From contig NZ_JAQMYP010000005.1 in the NCBI RefSeq assembly GCF_028369295.1, forward strand, positions 62,001 to 126,000: a stretch of DNA of 64,000 nucleotides, read 5' to 3'. Below the pieces are notes generated by a model. That model did no database searches and was not told where the DNA came from. It worked only from the letters and a program-made list of their open reading frames with translations. Of this stretch, positions 1-8,943 are shown piece by piece; position 1 is the first letter of the stretch, and each line of letters starts with the position of its first letter. Source of the DNA: Streptomyces sp. HD. GTDB lineage: Bacteria > Actinomycetota > Actinomycetes > Streptomycetales > Streptomycetaceae. Made by a program: the position numbers and the translations under genes.

Positions 1-711
1 ATCCCACCCCGCTTCTCCTTCGAACGCCTCCTGGGCTCACCCCGTGTCGCCCTCCAGCGCCGACTCCTCCTCCTGCCGAACGCCGAATCGCAGGACTACG
101 CCGAACAGATCGACGACATCCTCGCCCTGCTGGCCGGCACCTACCGCTCCCCGGAGGGCGCCGAGGCACACGTCGTACCGGGGGAAGGCGCAGACGTGGA
201 GCTGTGGATCCTGGGCAGCAGCGGCGGCCAGAGCGCAGAGGTCGCGGGCGCCCGGGGACTGCGCTTCGCCGCGAACTACCACGTCAGTCCCGCCACGGTC
301 CTGGAAGCGGTGGAGGGTTACCGCTCCTTCTTCCGGCCCTCCGAGGTCCTCGACAAGCCGTACGTCAGCGTCTCCGCCGACGTCGTCGTCGCCGAGGACG
401 ACACCACCGCCCGCGAACTCGCCACCGGCTACGGCCTGTGGGTCCGCAGCATCCGCACGGCCGAGGGTGCCATCGAGTTCCCGACACCGGAGGAGGCGCG
501 CGCCCGCGCATGGAGCGACGAAGACCGAGAACTGGTGCAGGACCGCGTCGACACACAGTTCGTGGGATCGCCGAGCCGAGTCGCGGATCAGCTGGAACAG
601 CTCCAGGAGGCCACGGGTGCCGACGAGTTGCTGATCACCACCATCACCCACGACCACGCGGACCGGGTGCGGTCGTACGAGCTCCTGGCGGAGGAGTGGC
701 AACGCAGGTGA
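1..711 (+). CDS. LLM-class flavin-dependent oxidoreductase, C-terminal part
   Basis: The reading frame is open from the first base of the window and stops at 711, giving the last 236 residues of a bacterial luciferase-like (LLM) monooxygenase. The segment ELWILGSSGGQSAEVAGA followed by an Ala-Ala-Asn-Tyr-His-Val block is typical of the TIM-barrel part of this family, which uses reduced flavin to oxidise small organic substrates in the cytoplasm. The substrate cannot be told from the sequence. The start lies outside the window. It is convergent with the metallopeptidase gene downstream and separated from it by a long hairpin. Confidence 0.85.
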   Translation: MPPRFSFERLLGSPRVALQRRLLLLPNAESQDYAEQIDDILALLAGTYRSPEGAEAHVVPGEGADVELWILGSSGGQSAEVAGARGLRFAANYHVSPATVLEAVEGYRSFFRPSEVLDKPYVSVSADVVVAEDDTTARELATGYGLWVRSIRTAEGAIEFPTPEEARARAWSDEDRELVQDRVDTQFVGSPSRVADQLEQLQEATGADELLITTITHDHADRVRSYELLAEEWQRR

Positions 712-738
712 CGGGCCCGGCTCTTCATGGACGACGGC

Positions 739-786
739 GTGGCCGGAGAACGTCACCCTCCCCCGAAGGTGGCGTTCCCCGGCCAC
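739..786. terminator. Convergent hairpin terminator
   Basis: Arms 739-757 and 768-786 pair over 19 bp with two mismatches around a 10-nt loop, between two convergent genes. It has no T-tract, as is common for Streptomyces terminators, and could serve both strands. Confidence 0.7.
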
Positions 787-844
787 ATCCCCCGGCGCCG
801 GACTGTGGACTGTCGTGCCCGTGCGCTGCACTGGGGCCGTGCCG

Positions 845-1930
845 TCACCAACACATGACGGCTGTCTCCCCCGAGCCCCAGTTGGCATAGAGCCGTACCC
901 GGACGAAATAGCGGCGGCCCTTGACCAGGCGGGCCTTGACGGTGGCGTTGTGCGGAGTGCCGCCGTCGTCCTGTGCGGTGAGGTAGCGGGGCTCGCCGTC
1001 CCGCTCCTCGAAGACCACGACGACCGTGTCGCTGTCGCCGAAGGTGCCCAGCGTGTACTCGCGGGTCTCCGGCGGCTCGATGACGAAGTCGGCCTGTTCG
1101 GCCGGGCCGAGCCGCAGCGGCACCGAACGGAAGGGCACCAGGTCGCGCGGCCCCGGCGTCTCGGCCGGCGGGTACCAGCGGCAGACGAACTCCTTGTCGG
1201 CCTTGGAGAGCACACCCGGCGGGTTCAGGCCACCGCGGCACTGCTCCGGCTCCAGGATCAGCCCGGCCGAGAAGGGGTACTCCATGATCGAGTGCGGGTC
1301 CCAGACGGAGCCGTTGACCTCGTTGGGGTCGAGCTTGCGCAGGATGTTGAAGAACGTCGTGTCCCGGCTCCAGTAGTTCGGCGGGCCCCCCAGATCCGTG
1401 TACACGGCCTCGTCGTCCCAGTGGATGCCGGCGAACGGACTCTGGTGCTCGTGCAGCATGCCGAGCGCATGCCCGACCTCGTGCAGGGCCGTCCCGCGCT
1501 CCCCGGGCACCGTCAGGTCCCAGCCGAAGTTCATGGTCCGTTCGTTGAGGCCGACCTGGAGCGCGTCCTTGCCCACCGTCGACCAGGAGCCGTCACCGAG
1601 CTGGAACCCGATGCGCAGTTCGGCCTCCGACCGGTCGCCCACCTCCACGAACGACAGCCCGATACCGAGGTCCTGCCACTCCTGGAAGCACTCCCGCACG
1701 ACGTCCCGCTGCTCCTTGCTGCCGACCCACGACACCTGCCGGTTCTGCCCGGTCTCCGGGTCGGGGATCGCCGATCCGTCGGAGTCCCGGTCGAAGAAGT
1801 GGTAATGCAGCACCGTGCCGTTGACCCACATACGGTGTCCGCTGATGAGCGCACTGAGCCGCTCGGCGGCCAGCCCCGGTGCGAAGGCGGGGGCCGACGC
1901 CTGCGCGAGGGAGCAGTAGCGTGCGGTCAT
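845..1930 (-). CDS. Astacin-like (M12A) zinc metallopeptidase
   Basis: 361 residues from ATG 1930 (a GTG at 1957 is possible but less attractive). The zinc motif HEVGHALGMLHEHQ, about residues 149-162, is the astacin form HExxHxxGxxHE, and SIMEYPF downstream resembles the Met-turn (SxMxY). Together these define a family M12A peptidase. No signal peptide or propeptide cysteine switch is obvious, so export is uncertain; most family members are secreted. About 90 residues follow the catalytic domain and look beta-rich (a pre-peptidase C-terminal-like tail is possible). It is divergent from the AAA-LuxR regulator with only 70 bp between the starts, so that regulator might control it. Confidence 0.8.
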   Translation of the reverse strand: MTARYCSLAQASAPAFAPGLAAERLSALISGHRMWVNGTVLHYHFFDRDSDGSAIPDPETGQNRQVSWVGSKEQRDVVRECFQEWQDLGIGLSFVEVGDRSEAELRIGFQLGDGSWSTVGKDALQVGLNERTMNFGWDLTVPGERGTALHEVGHALGMLHEHQSPFAGIHWDDEAVYTDLGGPPNYWSRDTTFFNILRKLDPNEVNGSVWDPHSIMEYPFSAGLILEPEQCRGGLNPPGVLSKADKEFVCRWYPPAETPGPRDLVPFRSVPLRLGPAEQADFVIEPPETREYTLGTFGDSDTVVVVFEERDGEPRYLTAQDDGGTPHNATVKARLVKGRRYFVRVRLYANWGSGETAVMCW

Positions 1931-2000
1931 GCGAACAGGGTGCCGTCGCCCCGCCACGGGCGCCTGAGTCGAGGGCTACTCAAGTACCTGTGTATCAAGT

Positions 2001-4040
2001 GTGAGTCACCGTGCTCCTACTGGCGTGACGAATTGGGAACGGGACGCGAAGACACTGGAACTGCCCTGGCCCTTCACCGGCCGGGAGGACGAACTCGACC
2101 TGGTGCGGGGCGCGCTGGCCGCCGGACGGCACGGCATCGTGATCACCGGCCCGGCGGGCTGCGGCAAGACCCGACTCGTCACCGAGGCCGTCCGCGGCAC
2201 CGACTGCGCCAGAGTGGCCGGCACCCCCGAGACCCGCCGGATCCGCTTCGCCGCCTTCGCCCACCTCGTGCCCGAGACCGCCTCCCTGCACGGCGCGTTC
2301 CAGCACCTGTCCGGCGTACGGCTGCTGCTGGTCGACGACGCCCATCTGCTCGACGACGCCTCCGCCGCCCTGGTCCATCAACTGGCCGTGCAGGGACGCG
2401 CCCGTCTCCTGGTCGTCACCACCGAGGGCGCCCCGGTCCCGGGCGCGGTCGCCCGCCTGTGGACCGGCGAACTCCTGCCCCGCCTCACCCTGGAGCCGCT
2501 GCCCCGCGAGGAGACCGCCCGGCTGCTGGCGGGCGGAACCGGGGCCGCGGCCCTCGATCCGCTCACCGTCAACCGGCTGCACCGCCTGTGCCAGGGCGAC
2601 CTGCGGCTGCTGCGCGATCTGGTGGACGCGGTACGCGAGCGCGGGCTGCTGACCCGTGTCCCGGACTCGGGCGAGTGGGCGTGGCGCGGCCCCGTGCCTC
2701 TCACCCCGACCGTCCGGGAACGCACCGCACCGGTCCTCGACCGCACAGGCCTTGAGGAGCGCGCGACCCTCGACCGGCTCGCCTTCGCCGAGCCGCTGCC
2801 CCTGGACCTCGACGAACTCGATCTGCGTGCCCTGGAGCACCTGGAGGCCGACGCCCTGGTCCGCGTCGACGACCAGGGCGCCGTCCGCCTCGCCCACCCC
2901 CTGCACGGCCCGGTGCTGCGGGCCGCGGCCGGCCGGCTGCGGGCGAGGCGGCTGTCGCGTACGCCGGACCAGTGCGGCCCCGCCCTCGACGCCGAGCGCG
3001 CCGCGCTGACCCGGCGCATCGAGCGGGCGGACGTACGGGCGACGCCGACACCCGTGGGGGAGTGGCTGGTCGCCGAGGATGTACCGGTGCCGGCCGGATA
3101 CGCCGCCGTACGGGCCCGGTTCGCGCGGCTGCGCGGCGAGCTGCGCGAGGCGGCGGCATGGGCGCGCGAGGGGCTGCGGGACGGCACCGGCGACCCGTCC
3201 TGCCGCCTCGAACTCGCCCTCGCCGCGGCCCAGTCGGGAGATACGACGGCCGCGCACAAGATCCTGGGTGGCCGCCCCCACGGGGGTGGGGCGGTCACCC
3301 GGCTGACAACGGCCCGCGACACTGCAGACCGGGCGGCGGGGTCGGGCACGCGCGACGTGGGCACGGGTGTCGAGGCGGCCGTAACTGACGACGCGGACAT
3401 GGGTGTCGCGGTCACCGATGGCTCGGGCACAGGTGTTGAGGCGGTCGCAGGTGGCTCGGGCACGGGTGATGCGGCGGTCGTCGATGGCTCGGGTACGGCC
3501 GTCGAAGCGGTCCGGCAGGACGTGGGCGTCGCCGTCGAGGCGATCACCGGCGACGCGTACGACGCCGTCCGGCGTGGCAGCCCCGAGCTCGCCCAGGGGC
3601 GTCTCACGGGCGTCTTCGCCGCGCACGCCGCCGCGCTCGCCCAGGGCGACGGTCCCGCGCTCGACCGGGTGGCCGAACAGCTGGAGGAGCGCGGCTTCCT
3701 GCTCTTCGCGGCCGAGGCGCACGCCCAGGCCGTACGGGCCCACCGCGACCCGCGCGCCGCGCGCACCGCACGCACGCGTGCCGTCGCCCTGGCCCGTCGC
3801 TGTCAGGGCGCCCGAACCCCGGCACTGTCCGGGCTGGTCCTGGGCGAACTGACCGCCCGGCAACGGCAGATCGTCACGCTGGCGGCCGCCGGCCTGAGCA
3901 ACCGGCAGATCGCCGAGAAGCTCACCCTGTCCGTCCGCACGGTCGGCAACCACCTCTACAGCGCCTACGCCCGCCTCGGCGCCAGCGACCGCGGCGCCCT
4001 GCCGTGGCTGGTGGAGCTGCCGGACGCGCAGCCGGCGTGA
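2001..4040 (+). CDS. AAA-type ATPase / LuxR-family transcriptional regulator
   Basis: 679 residues from GTG 2001 (GTG 2025 is an alternative). A Walker A motif GPAGCGKTR lies at about residues 50-58 and a Walker B-like LLLVDDAH at about 112. The C-terminus carries a LuxR/GerE helix-turn-helix (LTARQRQIV...LSNRQIAEKL...VRTVGNHLY). This is the LAL-type architecture of ATP-binding activators, though shorter than the usual ~900 residues. Residues about 447-515 are an unusual low-complexity insert made of GSGT-GVEAV-like repeats between the ATPase/helical part and the HTH. There is no strong ribosome binding site. It is divergent from the M12A peptidase, a likely target by position only. Confidence 0.85.
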   Translation: MSHRAPTGVTNWERDAKTLELPWPFTGREDELDLVRGALAAGRHGIVITGPAGCGKTRLVTEAVRGTDCARVAGTPETRRIRFAAFAHLVPETASLHGAFQHLSGVRLLLVDDAHLLDDASAALVHQLAVQGRARLLVVTTEGAPVPGAVARLWTGELLPRLTLEPLPREETARLLAGGTGAAALDPLTVNRLHRLCQGDLRLLRDLVDAVRERGLLTRVPDSGEWAWRGPVPLTPTVRERTAPVLDRTGLEERATLDRLAFAEPLPLDLDELDLRALEHLEADALVRVDDQGAVRLAHPLHGPVLRAAAGRLRARRLSRTPDQCGPALDAERAALTRRIERADVRATPTPVGEWLVAEDVPVPAGYAAVRARFARLRGELREAAAWAREGLRDGTGDPSCRLELALAAAQSGDTTAAHKILGGRPHGGGAVTRLTTARDTADRAAGSGTRDVGTGVEAAVTDDADMGVAVTDGSGTGVEAVAGGSGTGDAAVVDGSGTAVEAVRQDVGVAVEAITGDAYDAVRRGSPELAQGRLTGVFAAHAAALAQGDGPALDRVAEQLEERGFLLFAAEAHAQAVRAHRDPRAARTARTRAVALARRCQGARTPALSGLVLGELTARQRQIVTLAAAGLSNRQIAEKLTLSVRTVGNHLYSAYARLGASDRGALPWLVELPDAQPA

Positions 4041-4086
4041 GGGAGGCGACGAGGCCGTGCCGACCAGCCCGCACCGGCCGAGCTGG

Positions 4087-4133
4087 ACCGACCAAGGCAT
4101 GCCGAATGGGCTGTACCGACCAAGCCGTGCCGA
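4087..4133. repeat. Two-copy 28-bp intergenic repeat
   Basis: ACCGACCAAGGCATGCCGA (4087-4105) recurs at 4115-4133 with two substitutions, a 28-bp period. A weaker related segment starts near 4055. It fills the gap between the convergent regulator and CHAT genes. No coding function is evident. Confidence 0.6.
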
Positions 4134-4161
4134 GCAAGCCCTACTGCTCAGGGCCGCGTCG

Positions 4162-6768
4162 TCAGGCCGCCCCGAACGCCGAGAACGCCCACCCCGTCGC
4201 CTGGTGCAGCGCGTCGCCCGGCAGGGCCGCTCGTGCGTCGCGCAGGGCCTCCGCCAGGGAGAGGCCGTCGCTGAGCCCCTTGTGCAGTGCGAGCATCAGC
4301 GGCACCACCGCGGCGTCGTTGACCGGTGCCGTGCACGCCACCACTCCCGCCGTGCCGAGCGGCAGCAGGGCGGTGACCAGGCCGAGCAGTTCGTCGGCGC
4401 CGACGGAGGCGAAGCGGGCGGTGTCGCAGCAGGACAGGATGATCCGGTACGGGCTGCGGTCCAGGCGCTCGAAGTCATGGACCACGATCGGCCCGTCGGC
4501 CATCCGCAGCGACGAGAACAGCGGGCTGTCCGCGCGGAACGTGCCGTGGGCCGCGATATGGGCCAGCTCGGCGCCGTCGAGTTCCTCCAGCACGCGCGGC
4601 ACGCGCGCGTCGGCGTGTTCCAGGACCACCGCACCGTCGTACCGGCAGGCCAGATGCGGCACCTCCGCACCGCCGGTCGACAGCCCCGGCCCGCGCACCA
4701 GCACATGGCGCCCGCCCGGCGGCGGCTCGGTCTCCCGGGCGCGCAGCCAGCCGCTCGCCGACGGCGACACGCTGAGCACCCGCTCCCGCAGCGACGGCAG
4801 CAGCGCCCACGGCACCCGGTGCAGCCGGGCCGGCGGTACGACCACGACAGGGCCGTCACCGAGATGCGCGGCGGCAGGACCGAGCAGCAGCTCCTCCAGG
4901 CGCCGCCCCGCGGCCTCCACGACGGGCAGCCGGGCATCCGCACCCGGATGGGCCAGGCGCCGCAGCCCGGCCTGGACATGCTCCGCCTCGGTCTCCGCCT
5001 CGGCCAGCAGCCCCGCCTCGTACCGGCGTACCCGGCCCTGCCCGCACAGCAGCACCTGAACCCGCCCGTCCAGCACGGCGAGTTCGGCCAGCCGTATGTC
5101 GTCGCCGAGCCGCCGCAGCAGCCGGATCGGGTCGAATCGGTCGCCGTCGCCGGGCGTGTCGCCGCGCATGTGCAGCGTCCGGGAGCGGATCTCCCGTTCC
5201 AGGCGCCGCTGCTCACGCTCCAGCATTGGAACGGGCCGGGCGTCCATGCGGGCGGCCTCCGCGCGGGCCGCGATCTCCCGGAACGCGGTCAGTCCGCTCT
5301 GCAGCTCGGGGTCGGCCGGCGGCCGGGTCGGCGGCGTCGACAGCGCGGTGGCCCGCCAGCGCTCGCTCCACACCAGCAGCCGCCGCGGACTGCCGGAGTC
5401 GAGACTGGCCTGCTGGGCCAGCGCCGCGAGTTCCGCGCCCTGCGCGGTGGCACGCGCGCGCAGCTCCGAGGCGCCCAGCGTCATCCGGTGGTCGTCGAGC
5501 ACGTCCAGGCCACGCCGGCAGGCCTCCAGGACACCGCGCCCCGACCCGGCAGCCCGGGCCCGCAGCGCCTGCGCCGCCCAGCCCGTCATCCGCGCCAGTG
5601 GCGGCCCGCTGCGCCGGCTGCGGGCGGCGACGGCCAGATGCTGCTCGGCGTCGGCCCGCCAGCCCAGGGTGAGCGCGATCCGGCCGGCGAGCAGGGAGGC
5701 CTCCGGCGCGGCCGGCGCGCCGAAGAAGGCCAGCCGTTCCGCCACCGCGGCGGCGTCGGCGACCAGCCGCCCCGAACTGCGCCCGGCGGCGACCCGCGCC
5801 TCGATCAGCACCAGCCGGGCATGGGTCTCCCACCAGGTACGCCGCTGCCCGGTGAACAGCCGCACGGCCATGTCGGCGCGGGCGATCGCGGTGTGCGCCT
5901 CGCCCGCCAGCCGGGCCGCGGTCGCGGCGGCCAGCAGCAGTTCGGCCTTGCGGGTGGACTGGCCGCCGATGCTGTCGAGCACGGCGATCGCGGCGTCGGC
6001 CTCGGCCAGTGCCTCCGGGGCCAGCCCGGCGGCCATCAGCACCTCGCAGCGCCGGATGTTGAGCATGAAGGTCGGCGTGCCGAGCTGGGCGTACCGCTCC
6101 TCGGCCTCGTCGAGCAGCCGCAGCGCCGCCGGGATGTCGCCCGACCGGAACGCCGCGAGCCCCCGGCTCTCCACCGCGTCGGCCTTGTCGTGCTCCTGGC
6201 CCGTGGTGTCCCACAGCGCCTCCGCCGCCGTGAAGTCGGCATCCGCCCGGTCCACCGCGCCGAGCGCCAGATGCACGGTCGCACGCAGGGTCAGCGCCCG
6301 CGCCGTCCAGATGACGTCATCCGCCTGCCGCAGCACGGGTATCGCCTTGCGTACGTCCTCCAGCGCCTCCCGGTGGTGGCCCAGGACCCAGCGTGCGTAC
6401 GCGCGGCGGAACAGCACCCGGGCGCGGGTGTGCCCGCTGCCGCGCACGATCCCGCGCTCCAGCGCGGCCAGCCCCTGCTGAGTGCGCCCCGAATGCACCA
6501 ATGCGACCCCGAGCGCCGCCAGGGCGTCCGCCTCCCGGTCGGCCGAATCCGCGCGTGCCGCGAGATCCCGGGCACGCCGCAGGTGATACAGGGCGATACG
6601 CATGTCGCCCCAGTCCCGCTGCCAGATCCCGATCACCTGGTGGGCGACGGAGGCATGCCACGGCGACGGATCGGCGTCGAGCACCCCTTCCGCCCTCGCC
6701 AGCGCGTCGTTCGGGGCGGCGAACACCATCGGCAGCAGTTCGAGAACCGAGTCGCTTCCCGCTGTCAC
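4162..6768 (-). CDS. TPR-CHAT domain protein (caspase-like peptidase fold)
   Basis: 868 residues from GTG 6768. About the first 560 residues are alanine/leucine-rich helical repeats of TPR type. The C-terminal ~270 residues are a CHAT domain, a caspase-HetF-associated clan CD peptidase. The expected catalytic pair is visible: His near residue 739 in AHIAAHGTF and Cys near 780 in ILSCCDTARF, followed by the GADELLGLV...LPLGTAGVVA core. There is no signal peptide, so it should act in the cytoplasm. CHAT proteins elsewhere are activated through their TPR or partner modules and cleave protein targets. It is divergent, 109 bp away, from a cytoplasmic subtilisin and its coupled sigma factor, implying a shared proteolytic signalling role. 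The natural substrate is unknown. Confidence 0.85.
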   Translation of the reverse strand: MTAGSDSVLELLPMVFAAPNDALARAEGVLDADPSPWHASVAHQVIGIWQRDWGDMRIALYHLRRARDLAARADSADREADALAALGVALVHSGRTQQGLAALERGIVRGSGHTRARVLFRRAYARWVLGHHREALEDVRKAIPVLRQADDVIWTARALTLRATVHLALGAVDRADADFTAAEALWDTTGQEHDKADAVESRGLAAFRSGDIPAALRLLDEAEERYAQLGTPTFMLNIRRCEVLMAAGLAPEALAEADAAIAVLDSIGGQSTRKAELLLAAATAARLAGEAHTAIARADMAVRLFTGQRRTWWETHARLVLIEARVAAGRSSGRLVADAAAVAERLAFFGAPAAPEASLLAGRIALTLGWRADAEQHLAVAARSRRSGPPLARMTGWAAQALRARAAGSGRGVLEACRRGLDVLDDHRMTLGASELRARATAQGAELAALAQQASLDSGSPRRLLVWSERWRATALSTPPTRPPADPELQSGLTAFREIAARAEAARMDARPVPMLEREQRRLEREIRSRTLHMRGDTPGDGDRFDPIRLLRRLGDDIRLAELAVLDGRVQVLLCGQGRVRRYEAGLLAEAETEAEHVQAGLRRLAHPGADARLPVVEAAGRRLEELLLGPAAAHLGDGPVVVVPPARLHRVPWALLPSLRERVLSVSPSASGWLRARETEPPPGGRHVLVRGPGLSTGGAEVPHLACRYDGAVVLEHADARVPRVLEELDGAELAHIAAHGTFRADSPLFSSLRMADGPIVVHDFERLDRSPYRIILSCCDTARFASVGADELLGLVTALLPLGTAGVVACTAPVNDAAVVPLMLALHKGLSDGLSLAEALRDARAALPGDALHQATGWAFSAFGAA

Positions 6769-6877
6769 TCAACGGATGGTAGTTGCCACGGAACCGTGCC
6801 ACACCGGTTTGGCGCTGTATCAATCAGCGACCGCACGGCTCTGACTGACGAACGTCGCCTCAGGGGGAGGACCCGCC

Positions 6878-8308
6878 ATGGCACCACAGCGATTCCACGA
6901 GCAGTTCGAGCAGATCCAACGCTCCATGCCCGACGTCCCCCTCGCGATGGGACCGGACGACTCCGCGGAGTTCATCTACGAGAAGGGCTACGTACTGGTC
7001 CGTGACGGTGAGGACGCCAACCTCGTCGAGGACACCGTACGAGCCCATTTCACCGCCGAACCCGACCTGGTTCAGGACAACGTGCGCCGCGCGAGCCCGC
7101 AGAGCAACCGCTCGGGCATCACCCGCATCCAGGTCGGCGACCCCGGCGAGGGAGACCGGCGCGGCGACCGTCCCGTCGCACACGCCCTGCGCGCCCTGCG
7201 TGAGACCGAGGGCCGGGCCGGACGCCGGCTGGTCAGCCGCAACCATCTGGTGTCGATCGCGGTGAACTCCTGTCCCGGCGACGAGCCCGTGCCCGTCGCG
7301 CAGGCCGAGGGCCTCAACCCCGAGCCTGCCGAGGGCACTTACGACGCGGGCAGCGCGGTCGGCGTCCTCGTCGTCGACACCGGGCTCATGCACGACTTCC
7401 GGTCCGCCGCGCTGCTCGCCCACACCGACGGCGACGGCCAGATCAAGGAGTGCGACGACGACGGCGTCCTCCAGCAGTACGTCGGTCACGGCACGTTCAT
7501 CGCCGGACTCGTCGCCTCGGTCGCGCCCAACACGACCATCACGGTCCGCAACTCCCTCAACGACGCCGGCGCCATCCTGGAGTCCGAGTTCGGCGAGAAG
7601 CTCTTCGAGGCCGTCGACGCGGGCGGCTGGCCCGACATCCTGAGCCTGTCCGCAGGCACCTCCAACGGCCGCACCGACGGTCTCATCGGCGTGGAGGCCT
7701 TCATGCGGGAGCTGCGCGACCAGCGCACCCTGCTCGTCGCCGCCGCCGGCAACAACGGCAGCGCCACACCCTTCTGGCCCGCCGCCTACGCCGACCTGCC
7801 CGACTACCAGGACACCGTCCTGTCGGTCGGCGCGCTGCGCAGTGACGGCGAGTTCGGCGCCTGCTTCAGCAACCACGGCGGCTGGGTCAAGGTGTACGCG
7901 CCCGGCGAGCGCCTCACCAGCGTCCTCACCGGCTTCGACGCGCCCGTGCCGTACATCTACCAGCACTCCACCTACGACGCGTGCCGGTACGGCTTCGGCT
8001 ACGCCTGCACCTGCCAGTCCCCGCGCCACACCGGCCTGTTGAGCGAGGAGGGCGGCGCCACCAAGCCCGACCAGGTGATGTTCGAGGGGTTCGCGCACTG
8101 GAGCGGCACCTCGTTCGCCACGCCGCTCGTCGCCGGCATGATCGCCGCCCACATGACCGCGCAGCAGGAGAGCGACCCGCGGGTCGCCCGGTACAAGATG
8201 CTCGCGGCGAACTCCGGGTTCGCGGAGGTGCGGGGGGCGCACGTTCCAGCACTTCACCCCCCGACCTGGCGCCCTGTCTCGGTCCAGCCGCCGGCTCCTC
8301 GGTCATGA
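6878..8308 (+). CDS. S8 family serine peptidase (intracellular subtilisin-like)
   Basis: 476 residues from ATG 6878, preceded by a strong GGGGGAGG ribosome site. The subtilisin triad is complete: Asp167 in VVDTGL, His204 in GHGTFIAG and Ser412 in GTSFATPLVAG. A ~150-residue N-terminal region without a signal peptide precedes the catalytic domain, so it is probably cytoplasmic and may be held inactive by that region. A cysteine-containing insert (YACTCQSPRHTG, near residues 375-386) precedes the Ser block. Its stop overlaps a possible ATG of the sigma gene (8305), consistent with one transcript. It sits head to head with the TPR-CHAT gene, suggesting a two-protease pathway. Confidence 0.88.
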   Translation: MAPQRFHEQFEQIQRSMPDVPLAMGPDDSAEFIYEKGYVLVRDGEDANLVEDTVRAHFTAEPDLVQDNVRRASPQSNRSGITRIQVGDPGEGDRRGDRPVAHALRALRETEGRAGRRLVSRNHLVSIAVNSCPGDEPVPVAQAEGLNPEPAEGTYDAGSAVGVLVVDTGLMHDFRSAALLAHTDGDGQIKECDDDGVLQQYVGHGTFIAGLVASVAPNTTITVRNSLNDAGAILESEFGEKLFEAVDAGGWPDILSLSAGTSNGRTDGLIGVEAFMRELRDQRTLLVAAAGNNGSATPFWPAAYADLPDYQDTVLSVGALRSDGEFGACFSNHGGWVKVYAPGERLTSVLTGFDAPVPYIYQHSTYDACRYGFGYACTCQSPRHTGLLSEEGGATKPDQVMFEGFAHWSGTSFATPLVAGMIAAHMTAQQESDPRVARYKMLAANSGFAEVRGAHVPALHPPTWRPVSVQPPAPRS

Positions 8309-8367
8309 GGGTCGGAACCGTCCCCTCCGCGGCGTACGATGACTTGCCGTACACGAGGGGTGGGGCT

Positions 8368-8943
8368 GTGGACCGAGCAGATGTCGGTGCGCTGGTCCAG
8401 TCCGCCGTCGACGGCGACGCAGCGGCCTGGAAGGCGCTCGTGGAGGGGCTGAGCCCACTGGTGTGGTCCGTGGTGCGCGCGCACCGGCTCAGTGACGCCG
8501 ATGCCCATGAGGTCTACCAGACCGTCTGGTTCCGCTTCGCCCAGCACCTCGGGCGCATCCGGGAACCCGAGAAGACCGGTTCATGGCTCGCGAGCACCGC
8601 GCGGCACGAGTGCCTGAAGGTGCTCAAGAGCTTAAGGCGGCTGACCGTGACGAACGATCCTCAGCTGCTCGACCGGGTCAGCGAGGACCGTACGCCCGAA
8701 CAGTCGCTCCTGGACTCGGAGGAGGCGGCCGCCGAGACCGAGCGCATTCGCTGGATGTGGCAGGAGTTCGAGGAACTCGGCGACCGCTGCCGCCAGTTGC
8801 TGCGGGTGCTGATGGCCTCGCCGCCGCCCAGCTATCAGGAGGTGTCCGCCGCACTGGGTATCGCCGTGGGCAGCATCGGGCCATTGCGCCAGCGCTGTCT
8901 GCGCCGGCTTCGGGCCCGACTCGACGCACGGGGGGCGCTGTGA
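8368..8943 (+). CDS. Sigma-70 family (ECF-like) RNA polymerase sigma factor
   Basis: 191 residues from GTG 8368, chosen for the GAGGGG ribosome site upstream. ATG 8305, overlapping the protease stop, is the in-frame alternative and adds 21 residues. Region 2 is seen as DADAHEVYQTVWFRFAQHLGRI and region 4 as the HTH YQEVSAALGIAVGSIGPLRQRCLRRLR. No anti-sigma gene with membrane helices lies nearby. Instead it is sandwiched between the subtilisin and a small soluble protein, so control by proteolysis or by that partner is a reasonable inference. Its stop overlaps the next start (GTGA at 8940). Confidence 0.85.
   Translation: MDRADVGALVQSAVDGDAAAWKALVEGLSPLVWSVVRAHRLSDADAHEVYQTVWFRFAQHLGRIREPEKTGSWLASTARHECLKVLKSLRRLTVTNDPQLLDRVSEDRTPEQSLLDSEEAAAETERIRWMWQEFEELGDRCRQLLRVLMASPPPSYQEVSAALGIAVGSIGPLRQRCLRRLRARLDARGAL

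Noticed and set aside
1995..4100. Long antisense open frames opposite the LuxR gene and many other genes
   Set aside because: High GC makes long shadow frames common; codon-position GC and domain content support only the opposite strand.
8230..8310. Possible frameshift at a G-run near the 3' end of the S8 gene
   Set aside because: The catalytic domain is complete before it and the +1 frame gives no family-like extension; the present stop also overlaps a possible sigma ATG.
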